A program made the position numbers and the translations under genes. 64,000 nt of DNA from Rhizobium grahamii CCGE 502 (GTDB lineage: Bacteria; Pseudomonadota; Alphaproteobacteria; Rhizobiales; Rhizobiaceae), in the NCBI RefSeq assembly GCF_000298315.2, contig NZ_AEYE02000015.1, positions 1 to 64,000 on the forward strand. Direction: 5' to 3'. The notes under the pieces were generated by a model, which had not been told where the DNA came from, made no database searches, and saw only the letters and a list, made by a program, of their open reading frames with translations. This document shows positions 40,650-52,212 of the stretch, one piece after another. Numbering within the stretch: position 1 is the first letter of the stretch; each line of letters starts with the position of its first letter.

Positions 40650-41840
40650 ATGGCACGTACGCCTGTTAAGATACTTCGCGCCTCCACCCTGCTGATCGCG
40701 GCGGTTGTAGCTTCAACGACCTTTGCTCAGGAACAGCCGGTCGCAAAGCCGCAGCAGAACCTGCCGGCGATCGTGGTGACGAAGGCCACCACCCGCACGC
40801 TTGTCGACCGCGTCGTGGCGACCGGTACGGTGAAGCCGGTCGAGGAAGTTTACATCCAGCCCCAGGTCGAGGGATTGTCGATCCGCGCGCTGAATGCAGA
40901 CGTCGGCGATAGGGTCCAGGCCGATAGCACGCTGGCGACGCTGAATGACGACGCGATCATTCTGCAGAAGAGCCAGATGCAGGCCACCAAGGCCAAGAAC
41001 GAAGCGAGCCTCGCGCAGCTTCGCGCGCAGCTGATTGAAGCAGAGGCCAATGCAGAGCAGGCGCGACAGCAGCAGGCGCGCGCTCAGGAAATGGGTAAGA
41101 AGGGCACCGTTTCTACGGCGACGGTGGAACAGGCCGATGCCGCTGCGGCTTCGGCCAATGCCCGTGTTGATTCGGCAAAGCAGGCGATCCAGGTAGCCGT
41201 TGCAGAGATCAAGGTCACTGAAAGCCAGATCGCCGATGCCGACCTGAGGCTCGCCCGCACCGACGTCAAGACGCCGGTCGCCGGTACTATCGCGGCCAAG
41301 AACGCCAGGGTCGGAGCGATCGCGCTCGCCACCGGCGATCCGCTCTTTACAGTCATTCGCGATGACGAGATCGAGCTGGTGGCGGAAGTGGGCGAGAGCG
41401 ACATCGTCAAGGTCCAGCCCGGCCAGAAGGCCACGATCTTGCTCTCTGGCAGTCCCGACAAGATTGCCGGCTCGGTACGGCTGGTGTCGCCGACCGTTGA
41501 CCCGCTGACGCGCCTCGGTTTGGTCCACATTTTGATCGATGACTCGAGCAAGGCCCGCTCGGGCATGTACGGCAGCGCCGACATCGTCGTGCGCACCAAG
41601 GAAAACGTGGCGCTCCCTGTTTCGGCCGTGTTGTCGGGCAGTGAGGGATCGTCGGCCCGCAGGGTCGAGGACAGCGTCGTCAAGTTTGCCAAGGTCGAGA
41701 CCGGCATCCAGGATGGTGCCTATGTCGAGATCGTCAAGGGATTGAAAGCCGGCGATGAGGTCGTAGCCAAGGCGGGCGCCTATGTCCGCGACGGCGACCG
41801 CATCACACCGGTTCGTGAACAGCCACCGGTTTCAAACTGA
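40650..41840 (+). CDS. RND efflux membrane-fusion (periplasmic adaptor) protein
   Basis: 396 aa with a signal peptide (about residues 8-26). HlyD/AcrA-type: lipoyl half-motif VEEVYIQPQVEGLSIRALNADVGDRVQ (about 64-90), a coiled-coil hairpin rich in Ala/Gln/Glu (about 100-205), second lipoyl half LARTDVKTPVAGTIAAKNARVGAIA, then beta-barrel. It links the RND pump to an outer-membrane channel; no TolC-type gene is present. The pump gene follows 10 nt downstream. Confidence 0.9.
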   Translation: MARTPVKILRASTLLIAAVVASTTFAQEQPVAKPQQNLPAIVVTKATTRTLVDRVVATGTVKPVEEVYIQPQVEGLSIRALNADVGDRVQADSTLATLNDDAIILQKSQMQATKAKNEASLAQLRAQLIEAEANAEQARQQQARAQEMGKKGTVSTATVEQADAAAASANARVDSAKQAIQVAVAEIKVTESQIADADLRLARTDVKTPVAGTIAAKNARVGAIALATGDPLFTVIRDDEIELVAEVGESDIVKVQPGQKATILLSGSPDKIAGSVRLVSPTVDPLTRLGLVHILIDDSSKARSGMYGSADIVVRTKENVALPVSAVLSGSEGSSARRVEDSVVKFAKVETGIQDGAYVEIVKGLKAGDEVVAKAGAYVRDGDRITPVREQPPVSN

Positions 41841-41850
41841 GAGACGGCCG

Positions 41851-44800
41851 ATGAACTTTTCAGCCTGGTCTATCCGAAATCCAGTCGCCTCGCTTCTGGC
41901 GTTTGCACTCTTGCTTTTCGTCGGCATCCAGTCCTTCAACAAGCTGCCGATCACCCGTTTCCCGAATATCGACGTCCCCCTCGTTTCCATCGTCGTGACG
42001 CAGAGCGGCGCTTCGCCGGCCGAGCTCGAAATGCAGGTGACAAAGGAGATCGAGGACGCCGTTGCCAGCATAACCGGCATTGACGAAATCCAGTCGACGG
42101 TGACCGACGGCCAATCGCAGACGGTCGTTATGTTCCGCATGGAAATCCCGACCGAGCAGGCCGTCCAGGACACCAAGGACGCCATCGACCGCATCCGCAG
42201 CGACCTGCCCGCCAATGTGGAAGAGCCCATCGTCTCAAAGATCGACGTCGAGGGTCAGGCGATCCAGACGTTTGCGGTCTCCTCTCCCGACATGACGCTC
42301 GAGGAACTCTCGTGGTTCGTTGATGACACCGTCAAACGCTCCTTGCAGGGGCAAGCCGGCATCGGCCGCGTCGATCGTTACGGCGGTGCCGACCGCGAAG
42401 TGCGCATCGAGCTCAGTCCCGACAAACTGAACGCCCACGGCATCACCGCGGCAAGCGTGAACCAGCAGCTGCGCGGCACCAACGTCGACCTCGGTTCCGG
42501 CCGCGGTCAGGTGGCTGGGAGCGAACAGGCCATCCGCGTGCTCGGCGACGCCCGCAATGTCGCCGAACTTGCCAACACCACGATCGCATTGCCGAACGGC
42601 CGCTTCGTCAAGGTTTCAGATCTCGGCGTCATCAAGGACACCTACCAAGAGCCGAAATCCTTCTCGCGCTTCGATGATACGCCTGTCGTGACATTCGGCG
42701 TCTTCCGCTCCAAGGGCGCCAGCGAGGTCAGCGTCGCTGAAACCGTGGCCAAGAGCCTCGAGAAGGTCCGCGCCGAAAATCCGAATGTCGGCATTGAGCT
42801 GATCAGCGACTCCGTCTACTTCACCTACGGCAACTACGAAGCTGCGATCGATACGCTGATCGAAGGCGCGCTGCTGGCCATCATCGTGGTCTTCCTCTTC
42901 CTCAGGAATTGGCGCGCAACGCTCATCTCCGCCATCGCACTGCCGCTGTCGGCGATCCCAACGTTCTGGATCATGGACCTGATGGGCTTCTCGCTGAACC
43001 TCGTCAGCTTCCTGGCACTGACGCTCGCGACCGGTATTCTGGTCGACGATGCGATCGTTGAGATCGAAAACATTGCCCGTCACATCAAGATGGGTAAGAC
43101 GCCCTACCGCGCGGCAATCGAAGCGGCCGACGAAATCGGCCTCGCCGTCATCGCGACGACCTTCACGATCATTGCCGTTTTCGTGCCGGTGTCGTTCATG
43201 CCCGGCATTCCCGGCCAGTACTTCATCCAGTTCGGTCTGACGGTTGCTTTTTCTGTCTTCTTCTCGCTGATGGTGGCGCGTCTCATAACCCCGATGATGG
43301 CCGCCTATCTGATGCGGGCAGAGGACGGGATGGAAGACCATCACGACAATGACGGTGCGTTCTTCCGCGGCTATACACGCCTGGTGCGCGCGACGACCCG
43401 CCGCTGGTGGACACGTTATTTGACGCTGATTGCCGCGATCGCCTTCCTGATCGGCTCCGTCATGCTGCTTGCGCAGGTGCCGGGCAGCTTCCTGCCGCCG
43501 GAGGATGCATCGCGCATCGTGCTCTCGGTGGAGCTGCCGCCGAACGCGACGCTGGACGATACGGAAGCGACGACGAACGCGATCTACAAGGACGTGAAGG
43601 ATATCGACGGCGTCGAAAGCGTCTTCGTGCTCGGCGGCGCGTCGCCGAAAGGCGACCTCGAACTACGCCGTGCCACGGTAACGCTCACGCTTCACAAGCT
43701 TGATCAGCGGCTCTTGAAGAAACTGGATGACTTGGTCGTTAAGATCCCGGTGCTCGGATCCTATCTGCCCAAGGTGGAGCCGAAGGGACGCGTTCGTCCG
43801 CAGTGGGATATCGAAAAGGAAGTTTTCGCCAAACTCCACCATCTCCCTGACGTGCGGATCCTCAAGCTCAACGATCGCGGCGAGCGCGATCTCTCGTTCA
43901 ACTTCCTCTCCAAGAACGAGAAGGATCTGAACGATGCCGTGGGCGTTCTGGAAGCGAAGCTGCGCGCCGATCCGCTGTTGGCCAACGTCAGCGCCGAGGG
44001 TGCCCTGCCCCGTCCGGAGCTTCAGGTTCGTCCACGCAAGGATCAGGCGGCTCGCCTCGGCATTACGCCGCAGCAAATCTCCGAGACGATCCGCGTCGCC
44101 ACGATTGGCGATATCGATTCTGCCCTCGCCAAGATCAACCTGGACGACCGCCAGATCCCGATCCGCGTCCAGGCGTCGCTCGATATGCGCCGTGATCTCG
44201 CGGCTCTTCGAGCCATGAAGATCCAGACGGCAAGCGGCAGCACCGTGCCTCTGTCGACCGTCGCCGATATCGACTATTCGGAAGGCGTCAGCTCGATCAA
44301 GCGCAACAACCGCTACCGCGTGGTGTCGATCGGCTCCGACCTGCCGCAGGGCGTGGCTCTCGATACCGCATCGGCGCGCTTCCGGCAGATCGTCAATGAA
44401 GCCAAGATGCCTCCGACCGTCCAGCTGGCCGAAAGTGGTGACACCAAGGTGCAGACCGAAATGCAGCAGAGCTTCGTCAACGCCATGTTGATGGGTCTGA
44501 TGCTGGTGCTGACGGTGCTGATCCTGCTCTTCAAGGATGTGATCCAGCCTTTCACCATCCTGTTCTCGCTGCCGCTTGCGATCGGTGGTGTGGCGGTCGG
44601 CCTGCTGGTCACCCAGAACCCGCTCTCGATGCCTGTCATGATCGGTATCCTGATGTTGATGGGTATTGTCACGAAGAATGCGATCCTGCTCGTCGACTTC
44701 GCCATCGAGATGCGCCATCGCGGCATGGAGCGTGTGGAAGCCATGGTCGAAGCAGGCCGCAAGCGCGCCCGCCCGATCATCATGACCTCCATCGCGATGT

Positions 44801-45141
44801 CGGCTGGCATGCTCCCCTCGGCACTCGGCGTCGGCGAAGGCGGTTCGTTCCGCGCACCGATGGCAATCGCGGTGATCGGCGGCATTATCGTGTCGACCGT
44901 CCTTTCGCTGGTCGTCGTGCCTTCCTTCTTCCTGATCATGGACGATCTCTCCCGCCTTCTCGGCTGGATGTTCGGCCGCCTGGTTGGCAGGAAGGACAAG
45001 GAAGATCTGGCGTTGTCCCGCGAGGAGCTTACGCAGGCTGTGGGCGCTCTCGAAGGCCGGGTATCGGCAATCGAGACGCCGGAAAGCAAACGCGGAAAAT
45101 CCGGCAACGTCGTGCGCCTGCCGCCTTTCGCGGCGGAGTAG
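41851..45141 (+). CDS. RND-family efflux pump (HAE1 type)
   Basis: 1096 aa from the ATG at 41851. AcrB-like layout: TM1 at residues 10-30, large periplasmic loops (about 30-340 and 560-880), and twelve membrane segments. TM4 carries the paired acidic residues TLATGILVDDAIVEIENI needed for proton flow (Asp-Asp near residue 403), and GIVTKNAILLVDFAIEMRHRG is the typical TM10-11 motif. Substrates unknown. The C-terminal ~70 residues form a polar tail. A terminator follows after 10 nt. Confidence 0.92.
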   Translation: MNFSAWSIRNPVASLLAFALLLFVGIQSFNKLPITRFPNIDVPLVSIVVTQSGASPAELEMQVTKEIEDAVASITGIDEIQSTVTDGQSQTVVMFRMEIPTEQAVQDTKDAIDRIRSDLPANVEEPIVSKIDVEGQAIQTFAVSSPDMTLEELSWFVDDTVKRSLQGQAGIGRVDRYGGADREVRIELSPDKLNAHGITAASVNQQLRGTNVDLGSGRGQVAGSEQAIRVLGDARNVAELANTTIALPNGRFVKVSDLGVIKDTYQEPKSFSRFDDTPVVTFGVFRSKGASEVSVAETVAKSLEKVRAENPNVGIELISDSVYFTYGNYEAAIDTLIEGALLAIIVVFLFLRNWRATLISAIALPLSAIPTFWIMDLMGFSLNLVSFLALTLATGILVDDAIVEIENIARHIKMGKTPYRAAIEAADEIGLAVIATTFTIIAVFVPVSFMPGIPGQYFIQFGLTVAFSVFFSLMVARLITPMMAAYLMRAEDGMEDHHDNDGAFFRGYTRLVRATTRRWWTRYLTLIAAIAFLIGSVMLLAQVPGSFLPPEDASRIVLSVELPPNATLDDTEATTNAIYKDVKDIDGVESVFVLGGASPKGDLELRRATVTLTLHKLDQRLLKKLDDLVVKIPVLGSYLPKVEPKGRVRPQWDIEKEVFAKLHHLPDVRILKLNDRGERDLSFNFLSKNEKDLNDAVGVLEAKLRADPLLANVSAEGALPRPELQVRPRKDQAARLGITPQQISETIRVATIGDIDSALAKINLDDRQIPIRVQASLDMRRDLAALRAMKIQTASGSTVPLSTVADIDYSEGVSSIKRNNRYRVVSIGSDLPQGVALDTASARFRQIVNEAKMPPTVQLAESGDTKVQTEMQQSFVNAMLMGLMLVLTVLILLFKDVIQPFTILFSLPLAIGGVAVGLLVTQNPLSMPVMIGILMLMGIVTKNAILLVDFAIEMRHRGMERVEAMVEAGRKRARPIIMTSIAMSAGMLPSALGVGEGGSFRAPMAIAVIGGIIVSTVLSLVVVPSFFLIMDDLSRLLGWMFGRLVGRKDKEDLALSREELTQAVGALEGRVSAIETPESKRGKSGNVVRLPPFAAE

Positions 45142-45151
45142 CGCTCAAACC

Positions 45152-45180
45152 AAAAGCCGGGGCAAGACCCCGGCTTTTTT
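45152..45180 (+). terminator. Rho-independent terminator of the RND operon
   Basis: AAAAGCCGGGG (45152-45162) and CCCCGGCTTTT (45168-45178) with a 5-nt loop and six Ts. Confidence 0.9.
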
Positions 45181-45192
45181 ATTGGCGGACAT

Positions 45193-45206
45193 TTGATCAG
45201 GATCAA
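45193..45206 (+). promoter_or_regulatory. Perfect FNR/FixK anaerobox
   Basis: TTGAT-CAGG-ATCAA is an exact anaerobox, centred 84 nt before the regulator ATG. A start site about 41 nt after the box centre would place it as a class II activator site. Confidence 0.75.
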
Positions 45207-45283
45207 GTTCTGAACCGCGTCTCCCGGTTACCCTTACCAATATCAGGTAGGGGCGGCACCCGCCGCGCCACAGGGAGAAACAG

Positions 45284-45964
45284 ATGACCAGAGCTTTGAA
45301 ACTGAGCAACGCGCACCAGGCGATGCTTGGTGATGCGTTAATCGCGTCCAGCCTTGACCGGCAAGAGCGGGACGCTCTGCTGTCCTGCGCGGTGGCGGTA
45401 CGCTACGAGCCTCAGGATGTTCTTTTCCGCGAAGACGGGAACGCGCGCTACTTCTACTGCGTGCTGAGTGGCTATGTTCGCCTCTATCGGGGTTCGGAAG
45501 ACCGCGAAGCGGATATCAGGATCTGCGAGCCGGGCGACAGCTTCGGAGAATGCCTGGTGCTCGTCGGCGACCGGTACAACTATAGCGCCCAGGCAATGGA
45601 ACACGCGATCCTCGCCCGCTTCGATCTTGGCCAGGTCAAAAGGCTGCTCGATGAACAGCCTCGGGTGGGGCGGGCAATCGCGCGCTCCCTGTCGCAGCAT
45701 TTGTTGTCAACCATGGACTGCTTGGCGCGAGATCGCATGCAGACCAGTCAACAACGTGTTGCGCATTATCTCCTTACCCACTGCACCAACGAAGGTGCGC
45801 GGGCGTCGCTGCGACTGCCGTTCCAGAAAAGCCTGCTGGCACGAAAACTTGGTCTGGCGCCGGAGGCGCTGTCACGTGCGTTCTCCGCCTTGCGGACATC
45901 GGGCGTGACGGTCAGCGGCCGTGCCATCGCAATCGAGGATGTCAGGGCGCTCCGGCAGGTCTGA
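45284..45964 (+). CDS. Crp/Fnr-family transcriptional regulator
   Basis: 226 aa. N-terminal cyclic-nucleotide-binding-like barrel (about residues 25-130; VLFREDGNARYFYCVLSGYVRLYRG, GDSFGECLVL), long dimer helix, and C-terminal HTH (about 165-215). The recognition helix reads PEALSRAF, giving the E-x2-S-R pattern of FNR/FixK proteins that bind TTGAT-N4-ATCAA. It lacks the N-terminal cysteine cluster of oxygen-sensing FNR, so it is more like FixK, DNR or NnrR; the signal is unknown. A perfect anaerobox lies upstream, consistent with autoregulation or a cascade. Confidence 0.85.
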   Translation: MTRALKLSNAHQAMLGDALIASSLDRQERDALLSCAVAVRYEPQDVLFREDGNARYFYCVLSGYVRLYRGSEDREADIRICEPGDSFGECLVLVGDRYNYSAQAMEHAILARFDLGQVKRLLDEQPRVGRAIARSLSQHLLSTMDCLARDRMQTSQQRVAHYLLTHCTNEGARASLRLPFQKSLLARKLGLAPEALSRAFSALRTSGVTVSGRAIAIEDVRALRQV

Positions 45965-45967
45965 TCG

Positions 45968-46579
45968 CTACAGACCGCCATGCTCCTTCAGGAAGCTGAC
46001 GATGGAACTGACGCCGTCGCCACGCTTCATGTCGGAGAAAACAAAAGGCCGTGCCTGGCGCATGCGTGTCGCGTCGCGGTCCATGACCGCAAGGTCAGCC
46101 CCGACGTGGGGAGCCAGATCCTTCTTGTTGATGACGAGAAGGTCGGACTTGGTGATGCCGGGGCCGCCCTTACGAGGGATTTCCTCGCCTTGGCAAACCG
46201 AGATGACGTAGATGGTGATATCCGCCAGATCGGGAGAGAAGGTGGCGGCCAGATTGTCGCCACCCGACTCGATGAACACGACATCGAGGTCGGGAATCCG
46301 CTCGTTAAGGCCGGCGATCGCCTGCAGATTGATCGTCGCGTCCTCACGGATTGCCGTATGCGGGCAGCCACCGGTCTCCACACCAACGATCCGATCCGAT
46401 GGCAAGGCCTGCATGCGCATGAGCGCCTCGGCATCCTCCGTCGTGTAAATGTCGTTTGTGACGACGGCGACCGAATATTGGTCGCGCATAGCCTTGCACA
46501 GCTTTTCGGTAAGCGCCGTCTTGCCCGAACCGACCGGGCCGCCGATCCCAACGCGAAGGGGTCCGTTTCCTGATTTCAT
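45968..46579 (-). CDS. ureG: Urease accessory GTPase UreG
   Basis: 203 aa from the ATG at 46579. P-loop [11 protein letters not shown] (about residues 12-22), metal-binding CPH in [14 protein letters not shown] (about 68-81), [17 protein letters not shown], and [13 protein letters not shown]. It hydrolyses GTP to deliver nickel to apo-urease with UreD, UreF and UreE. Last gene of the urease cluster, 97 nt after ureF; convergent with the Crp/Fnr gene. Confidence 0.95.
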   Translation of the reverse strand: MKSGNGPLRVGIGGPVGSGKTALTEKLCKAMRDQYSVAVVTNDIYTTEDAEALMRMQALPSDRIVGVETGGCPHTAIREDATINLQAIAGLNERIPDLDVVFIESGGDNLAATFSPDLADITIYVISVCQGEEIPRKGGPGITKSDLLVINKKDLAPHVGADLAVMDRDATRMRQARPFVFSDMKRGDGVSSIVSFLKEHGGL

Positions 46580-46676
46580 GCTTTGAAAACTCCAATAACG
46601 ATCGATGATAGCGCGCTGCTTGAAGGGCGACCACCGGCAAATGACTGAGGTCGTAGCGGTTGGTGTCCCGGAGAAG

Positions 46677-47348
46677 TCACGATCGAAAGAGACGCGTCGA
46701 CTGCGTTTCATGGCGCAGCGACATGATGTCTGCTTGGATGGTGGCCGACCCGAGATCGCTGACTGTTGAAGCGGCTGCCCGCTTCGCGATTGAGGCTATG
46801 TCGCCTTCCAACCGCGACAGAATGGCAACGCCATCCCGTTGCCCAGCAACTCCGAGGCGGATGCCTGAAGAAACTGCCTGCGAGAGATAAGCGTGGAGAA
46901 AGGCAGCAATCGCCTTCTCCAACGCCACTCCGTGGGCACCTGCCACGGCGCCGATCGCTACCGGGTACGCCACGTGTCGCGGCAGTCGGTCGAAGACCTC
47001 GTGCGGCCACGCGCTGGCGGCGGACAAGAACGCATCGCCGAGCAGCATCGTCTCCTGATGGCGCTCACGCGAGCCGGCGAGCGCTTCGGCGAGTTCCGCC
47101 AGTTCGCCAAGTCTTTCCGGTTGCCCGTGACAACGGTGGCACTCCGCGAGGAGAACGGCGTCGTTCCAGACAGGCCCGCGTTCGATCAGGTTCGACGCCC
47201 ATGCTGCAAGCGAATCGGCATCGGTGACCAACCCATCATGGACAGCGCGCTCCAAGCCACCCGAATAAGCGAAGGACCCGACAGGGAAAGCTGGCGAAAG
47301 CCAGGCCATAAGCCGCAGCAGAGCCTGCAGATCGGCATCATCCGTCAT
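46677..47348 (-). CDS. ureF: Urease accessory protein UreF
   Basis: 223 aa, all-helical. UreF signatures: [29 protein letters not shown] (about residues 13-41) and a central [48 protein letters not shown]. It bridges UreD and UreG in the activation complex. ureE ends 7 nt upstream. Confidence 0.93.
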   Translation of the reverse strand: MTDDADLQALLRLMAWLSPAFPVGSFAYSGGLERAVHDGLVTDADSLAAWASNLIERGPVWNDAVLLAECHRCHGQPERLGELAELAEALAGSRERHQETMLLGDAFLSAASAWPHEVFDRLPRHVAYPVAIGAVAGAHGVALEKAIAAFLHAYLSQAVSSGIRLGVAGQRDGVAILSRLEGDIASIAKRAAASTVSDLGSATIQADIMSLRHETQSTRLFRS

Positions 47349-47355
47349 GTCCTAC

Positions 47356-47826
47356 TCAGTCGTGCGAGTGATGGTGATGGGCATGATCATGCCCATGCGA
47401 ATGGTAGGCGCCGCGGGCCGGCTGGAACGGCTCACTCACTTCCCGCACCATCGCTCCCAGCCCTTCGAGCATGGAGCGGATCACATGGTCCCGCAGGATG
47501 AGGATGCGGTCCTCCTCGATCTGCGCGCCGAGATGGCGATTGCCGAGGTGCCATGCCAGCTCGATCAAGTGCCGGCGATCCTTGCCCTTCACCTCGAAAA
47601 GCTTCTCGTCAGCGGCTACAATCTCGATGAGCTCGCCGTCCTCGAGAACGAGCATATCGCCGCTGGCAAAAAGCACCGGTTCCTTGAGGTCGAGCATGAC
47701 CATCTCGCCATTTTCGAGATGGAGCAGCTTCCGCCGCAAATGCCTCAAGTCGTGCGGCAAAACCACTTTTCCGATTGGGTTGGAAGAAGGCGTGCCGGCT
47801 GGCAGGTAGGAAGTAACGCGTTGCAT
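47356..47826 (-). CDS. ureE: Urease accessory nickel metallochaperone UreE
   Basis: 156 aa from the ATG at 47826. UreE N-terminal domain, the metal-binding domain with [27 protein letters not shown] (about residues 92-118), and a His-rich tail (nine His in the last 16 residues) that binds nickel. Separated from ureC by the GGDEF gene, so the ureEFG group is probably expressed apart from ureDABC. Confidence 0.93.
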   Translation of the reverse strand: MQRVTSYLPAGTPSSNPIGKVVLPHDLRHLRRKLLHLENGEMVMLDLKEPVLFASGDMLVLEDGELIEIVAADEKLFEVKGKDRRHLIELAWHLGNRHLGAQIEEDRILILRDHVIRSMLEGLGAMVREVSEPFQPARGAYHSHGHDHAHHHHSHD

Positions 47827-47921
47827 GACATGTCCAATTCGCTTGAGATTGCGAGCATGCAAAATTGCCTTGTGCGATGCAAGAAGGAATGAGCTTCCAC
47901 GGAAACACCGCCCAAATCTCT

Positions 47922-48773
47922 TCAGGCTAGCCGCGCCTCATCACAATCCACGTTGCTCATGCGCGCATCCACAGTTTCCCTTGGAAGACACCTACCCCAA
48001 CCCGGATACAAGCCCTCGTTCTCATGAACGACACGATTTCGACCGAGCGCCTTTGCCAGATAGAGTGCTTTGTCTGCCGCCGAATAGGCTCCTTCCTTGC
48101 TTCGCTCTGGCTTGAGCTCCGCAATGCCGGCCGACACCGTTAGCGCAACCACGCAATCTTCGGCCGCAACAGGGCGCGCCGCCAGGCTTGCGCAGACGGA
48201 TCGCACGCGCTTGATCCGCTGCTCCTGAGAGCCCCCGACAACGATCGCGCCAAACTCCTCCCCACCCAACCTTGCCACGGCGGAGTGCCCGTCGAAGGCA
48301 GTGGCGAGAATGGCGGATACAGCGACAATCACGGCGTCGCCACAAGCGTGGCCAAAGCGATCATTGATGGCCTTGAACCGGTCCAAGTCGAAGATCACGA
48401 GGCAAGCATTTCCATCAACCTGCTCCAGTACCTCAGTAAAGGCACGCCGGTTGAGAAGTCCTGACAATACGTCCGTGCGGCTCAGTTGCTCGAACTCCGC
48501 TCGAGAGACGCTGAGTTGATGCATCGCGTGACCTGCCACCAGCGACAGCACGCTCGACACGGCACCGCCGATGAGCCAAGACAGCAGGACGCCATAGACA
48601 ACGCCATGAGCGAATGGGACGGGCAACATTCCCATCCAGTCGAGCGGCGGCAATATCAGCACAATCACCACCGACGACAGGGTCACCGCGAGGAAGCTCA
48701 TCTTGAGAGCGAACACGTAAATTGTGTGGCGATCCCGAAAATCGCCAAGCTCCGCCTGGAGTGAAATTCTCAT
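47922..48773 (-). CDS. Membrane GGDEF diguanylate cyclase inside the urease cluster
   Basis: 283 aa from the ATG at 48773. Two hydrophobic segments (about residues 18-40 and 48-78) precede a GGDEF domain: [41 protein letters not shown] and active-site GGEEF in [12 protein letters not shown]. The active-site sequence is intact, so cyclic-di-GMP synthesis is likely; the RxxD inhibitory site five residues upstream is absent, suggesting no product inhibition. It lies between ureC and ureE on the same strand, an unusual position. Confidence 0.85.
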   Translation of the reverse strand: MRISLQAELGDFRDRHTIYVFALKMSFLAVTLSSVVIVLILPPLDWMGMLPVPFAHGVVYGVLLSWLIGGAVSSVLSLVAGHAMHQLSVSRAEFEQLSRTDVLSGLLNRRAFTEVLEQVDGNACLVIFDLDRFKAINDRFGHACGDAVIVAVSAILATAFDGHSAVARLGGEEFGAIVVGGSQEQRIKRVRSVCASLAARPVAAEDCVVALTVSAGIAELKPERSKEGAYSAADKALYLAKALGRNRVVHENEGLYPGWGRCLPRETVDARMSNVDCDEARLA

Positions 48774-49114
48774 GCGAATCGACCTTCTTGCCCACCGCCA
48801 GGCACATTGCTTAGAGGTGAACTGCTGCCGAGTTCTTAAGTGAATCGTTAAGATTTGAGCGAATTTGGTGAATTGATCGCCGGTTGAAAGTCGGCCGAAA
48901 ACGAGACGTCTTCGGAGGTGAATCGGCCCAACAACCAAAGCAGACAAGCTATTGTTTTTCCGATATTTTCCAGCGAAGATAAACAGGAATGTCCTAATAC
49001 GGACAGACCGCCTCAAGGTGGAACATGCAAAAGTAGAAAACAACTTTTGGGAGATTCAACCTTAACGCATGGCTTTAACAGCAGCCGGCAGACGTACCGG
49101 CTGCACATGAGCGA
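48774..49114. other. Gap between GGDEF gene and ureC
   Basis: 341 nt with no convincing gene. It is AT-rich in places and probably carries the GGDEF promoter. A hairpin at its right end (49081-49104) may end the ureDABC transcript. Confidence 0.5.
49076..49104 (-). terminator. Possible terminator after ureC
   Basis: GCAGCCGG (49081-49088) and CCGGCTGC (49097-49104) form a perfect 8-bp stem with 8-nt loop 10 nt past the ureC stop; on the minus strand only TGTT follows, so termination may be partial. Confidence 0.5.
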
Positions 49115-50824
<1,710 letters not shown>

Positions 50825-50827
50825 ATG

Positions 50828-51466
50828 TCAGGCTCCTTGGGAGGAAGAAATGGCTGCGCTCGCCGGCAGCCGCGTGACGCGGCCAGTGGCGACATAACTA
50901 TCAACAAGCTGCCGCTCAGCAGCGAAGGGATGCCATTCCCAGCCCGCATGGCCGAAACCTGCGAGATCGATGGCCGCCTCGGGAAATCTGTTCATCACCT
51001 CGGCGATTACGATCATGCCGCTGCTAGGCACGACGTAAGGCGCTGGGTGGTAGGCTGCCAGCGCCTCGTCCACGGCTTCATGAATCAGTTTGTTAACAAC
51101 CACATGCGCCTTGCCAACATCGGCGCAGAACGCATTGAATTGACTCGTGTAGTCATCGCAGAAGTCATCTAGCTCGGGGTGCGACACGGCAAGCGGCGCC
51201 CGCATTTCCACGAACTTCCGCGGATCGCGCACGCTCCAGATCGCCCCGGCTTCACGCACGCCGGGATGCTCCCGCCATGTCTCAGAAGCAACCATCGCTT
51301 TGCCCGGCCGCCCGGTATTGCAGACCGCGACGACATCGGTGCGGCCTGGGCTCAACTGATAGGACCGGCATTCGTTGAAGCGGATAACGAACGCGGCATC
51401 CGCCACAGCGGCGGCGGCCTGCGCTCCGATCTCCCCGTTGCCGACGATCATGATCCTGCCAGCCAC
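50828..51466 (-). CDS. Urease operon accessory protein (GT29/sialyltransferase-like fold)
   Basis: 212 aa. N-terminal RIMIVGNGEIGAQAAAAVADAAFVIRFNECRSY resembles the nucleotide-sugar-binding start of sialyltransferase-like (GT29) proteins; ends with a variable tail. Proteins of this type recur between ureB and ureC in rhizobia and are called urease operon accessory proteins, but I know of no demonstrated activity. It lies 3 nt upstream of ureC and 1 nt downstream of the LprI-like gene, so it is part of the operon. Confidence 0.7.
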   Translation of the reverse strand: MAGRIMIVGNGEIGAQAAAAVADAAFVIRFNECRSYQLSPGRTDVVAVCNTGRPGKAMVASETWREHPGVREAGAIWSVRDPRKFVEMRAPLAVSHPELDDFCDDYTSQFNAFCADVGKAHVVVNKLIHEAVDEALAAYHPAPYVVPSSGMIVIAEVMNRFPEAAIDLAGFGHAGWEWHPFAAERQLVDSYVATGRVTRLPASAAISSSQGA

Positions 51467-51467
51467 G

Positions 51468-51896
51468 TCAGTTTCCCATCGTCTCTGCGAGTTCTTTGAG
51501 CTGCTTGGTGCGAGCGTCGGTCAACTCGGCAATGCAGCCTGCGACGAGCATTGGTTCCATCGTGCCGCCACGCGCCTGGAAGCCGGCCGCCTCACACTCC
51601 GCATCGCGGAAATCCACCCATGCGCGCTGCGCCTTCACCAGCGCCTTTTCGGCGCCGCGCATATCGGCATCAAGATCCTTGTCGAGTGCCGCGAGAGCGG
51701 CGCGGGTGATCTTGTATTGTGCGTTCAGCGCCTTGTCGGCAGTTTCCTGACGCGCCTGTTCACACGCCGTCATGTCGGCCTGCGTGACTGGATTTTTGCA
51801 GTCCAGATCTTCGGCGTTGGCGCCGAAGGCGATGAACATCGCGACGCCGGCCGCCAGAAGATGCAAGCTCACCCGCTTCGTTTCCTCCCTGGTCAT
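51468..51896 (-). CDS. LprI-like (DUF1311) secreted protein
   Basis: 142 aa with a signal peptide (about residues 8-28, ending GANA before EDLDC). DUF1311/LprI pattern: CKNPVTQADMTACEQARQETADKALNAQYK and a C-terminal QRAWVDFRDAECEAAGFQARGGTMEPMLVAGCIAELTDARTKQL; four to five conserved Cys for disulfides. Relatives include the lysozyme inhibitor LprI. Its ATG abuts the ureB stop, so it is co-expressed with urease, for reasons unknown. Confidence 0.82.
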   Translation of the reverse strand: MTREETKRVSLHLLAAGVAMFIAFGANAEDLDCKNPVTQADMTACEQARQETADKALNAQYKITRAALAALDKDLDADMRGAEKALVKAQRAWVDFRDAECEAAGFQARGGTMEPMLVAGCIAELTDARTKQLKELAETMGN

Positions 51897-52202
51897 TCAG
51901 AGCTTGCCCATGACGAGTTGGCGGAAGCCGTAGACTTCGCGTTTACCGGAAAGTGGGATGAGCGTTACCGAACGCGTCTGGCCGGGCTCGAAACGAACGG
52001 CCGTCCCGGCCGGGATATCGAGCCGCATACCGCGCGCCGTCTCCCGATCGAAGGAGAGGCCAGCATTCGTTTCCGCGAAATGATAGTGGCTGCCGACCTG
52101 CACCGGCCGATCGCCGGTGTTCGAGACATCGAGCGTTACCGTCGGCGCGCCGACGTTCAGCTCGATATCGCCGCTTGCGGCGATGATTTCTCCTGGAATC
52201 AT
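51897..52202 (-). CDS. ureB: Urease beta subunit UreB
   Basis: 101 aa. Typical [45 protein letters not shown] start and [34 protein letters not shown] end. Structural subunit of the urease (alpha-beta-gamma)3 complex. Ten nt downstream of the DUF1272 gene. Confidence 0.96.
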   Translation of the reverse strand: MIPGEIIAASGDIELNVGAPTVTLDVSNTGDRPVQVGSHYHFAETNAGLSFDRETARGMRLDIPAGTAVRFEPGQTRSVTLIPLSGKREVYGFRQLVMGKL

Positions 52203-52212
52203 GATCTTCTCC

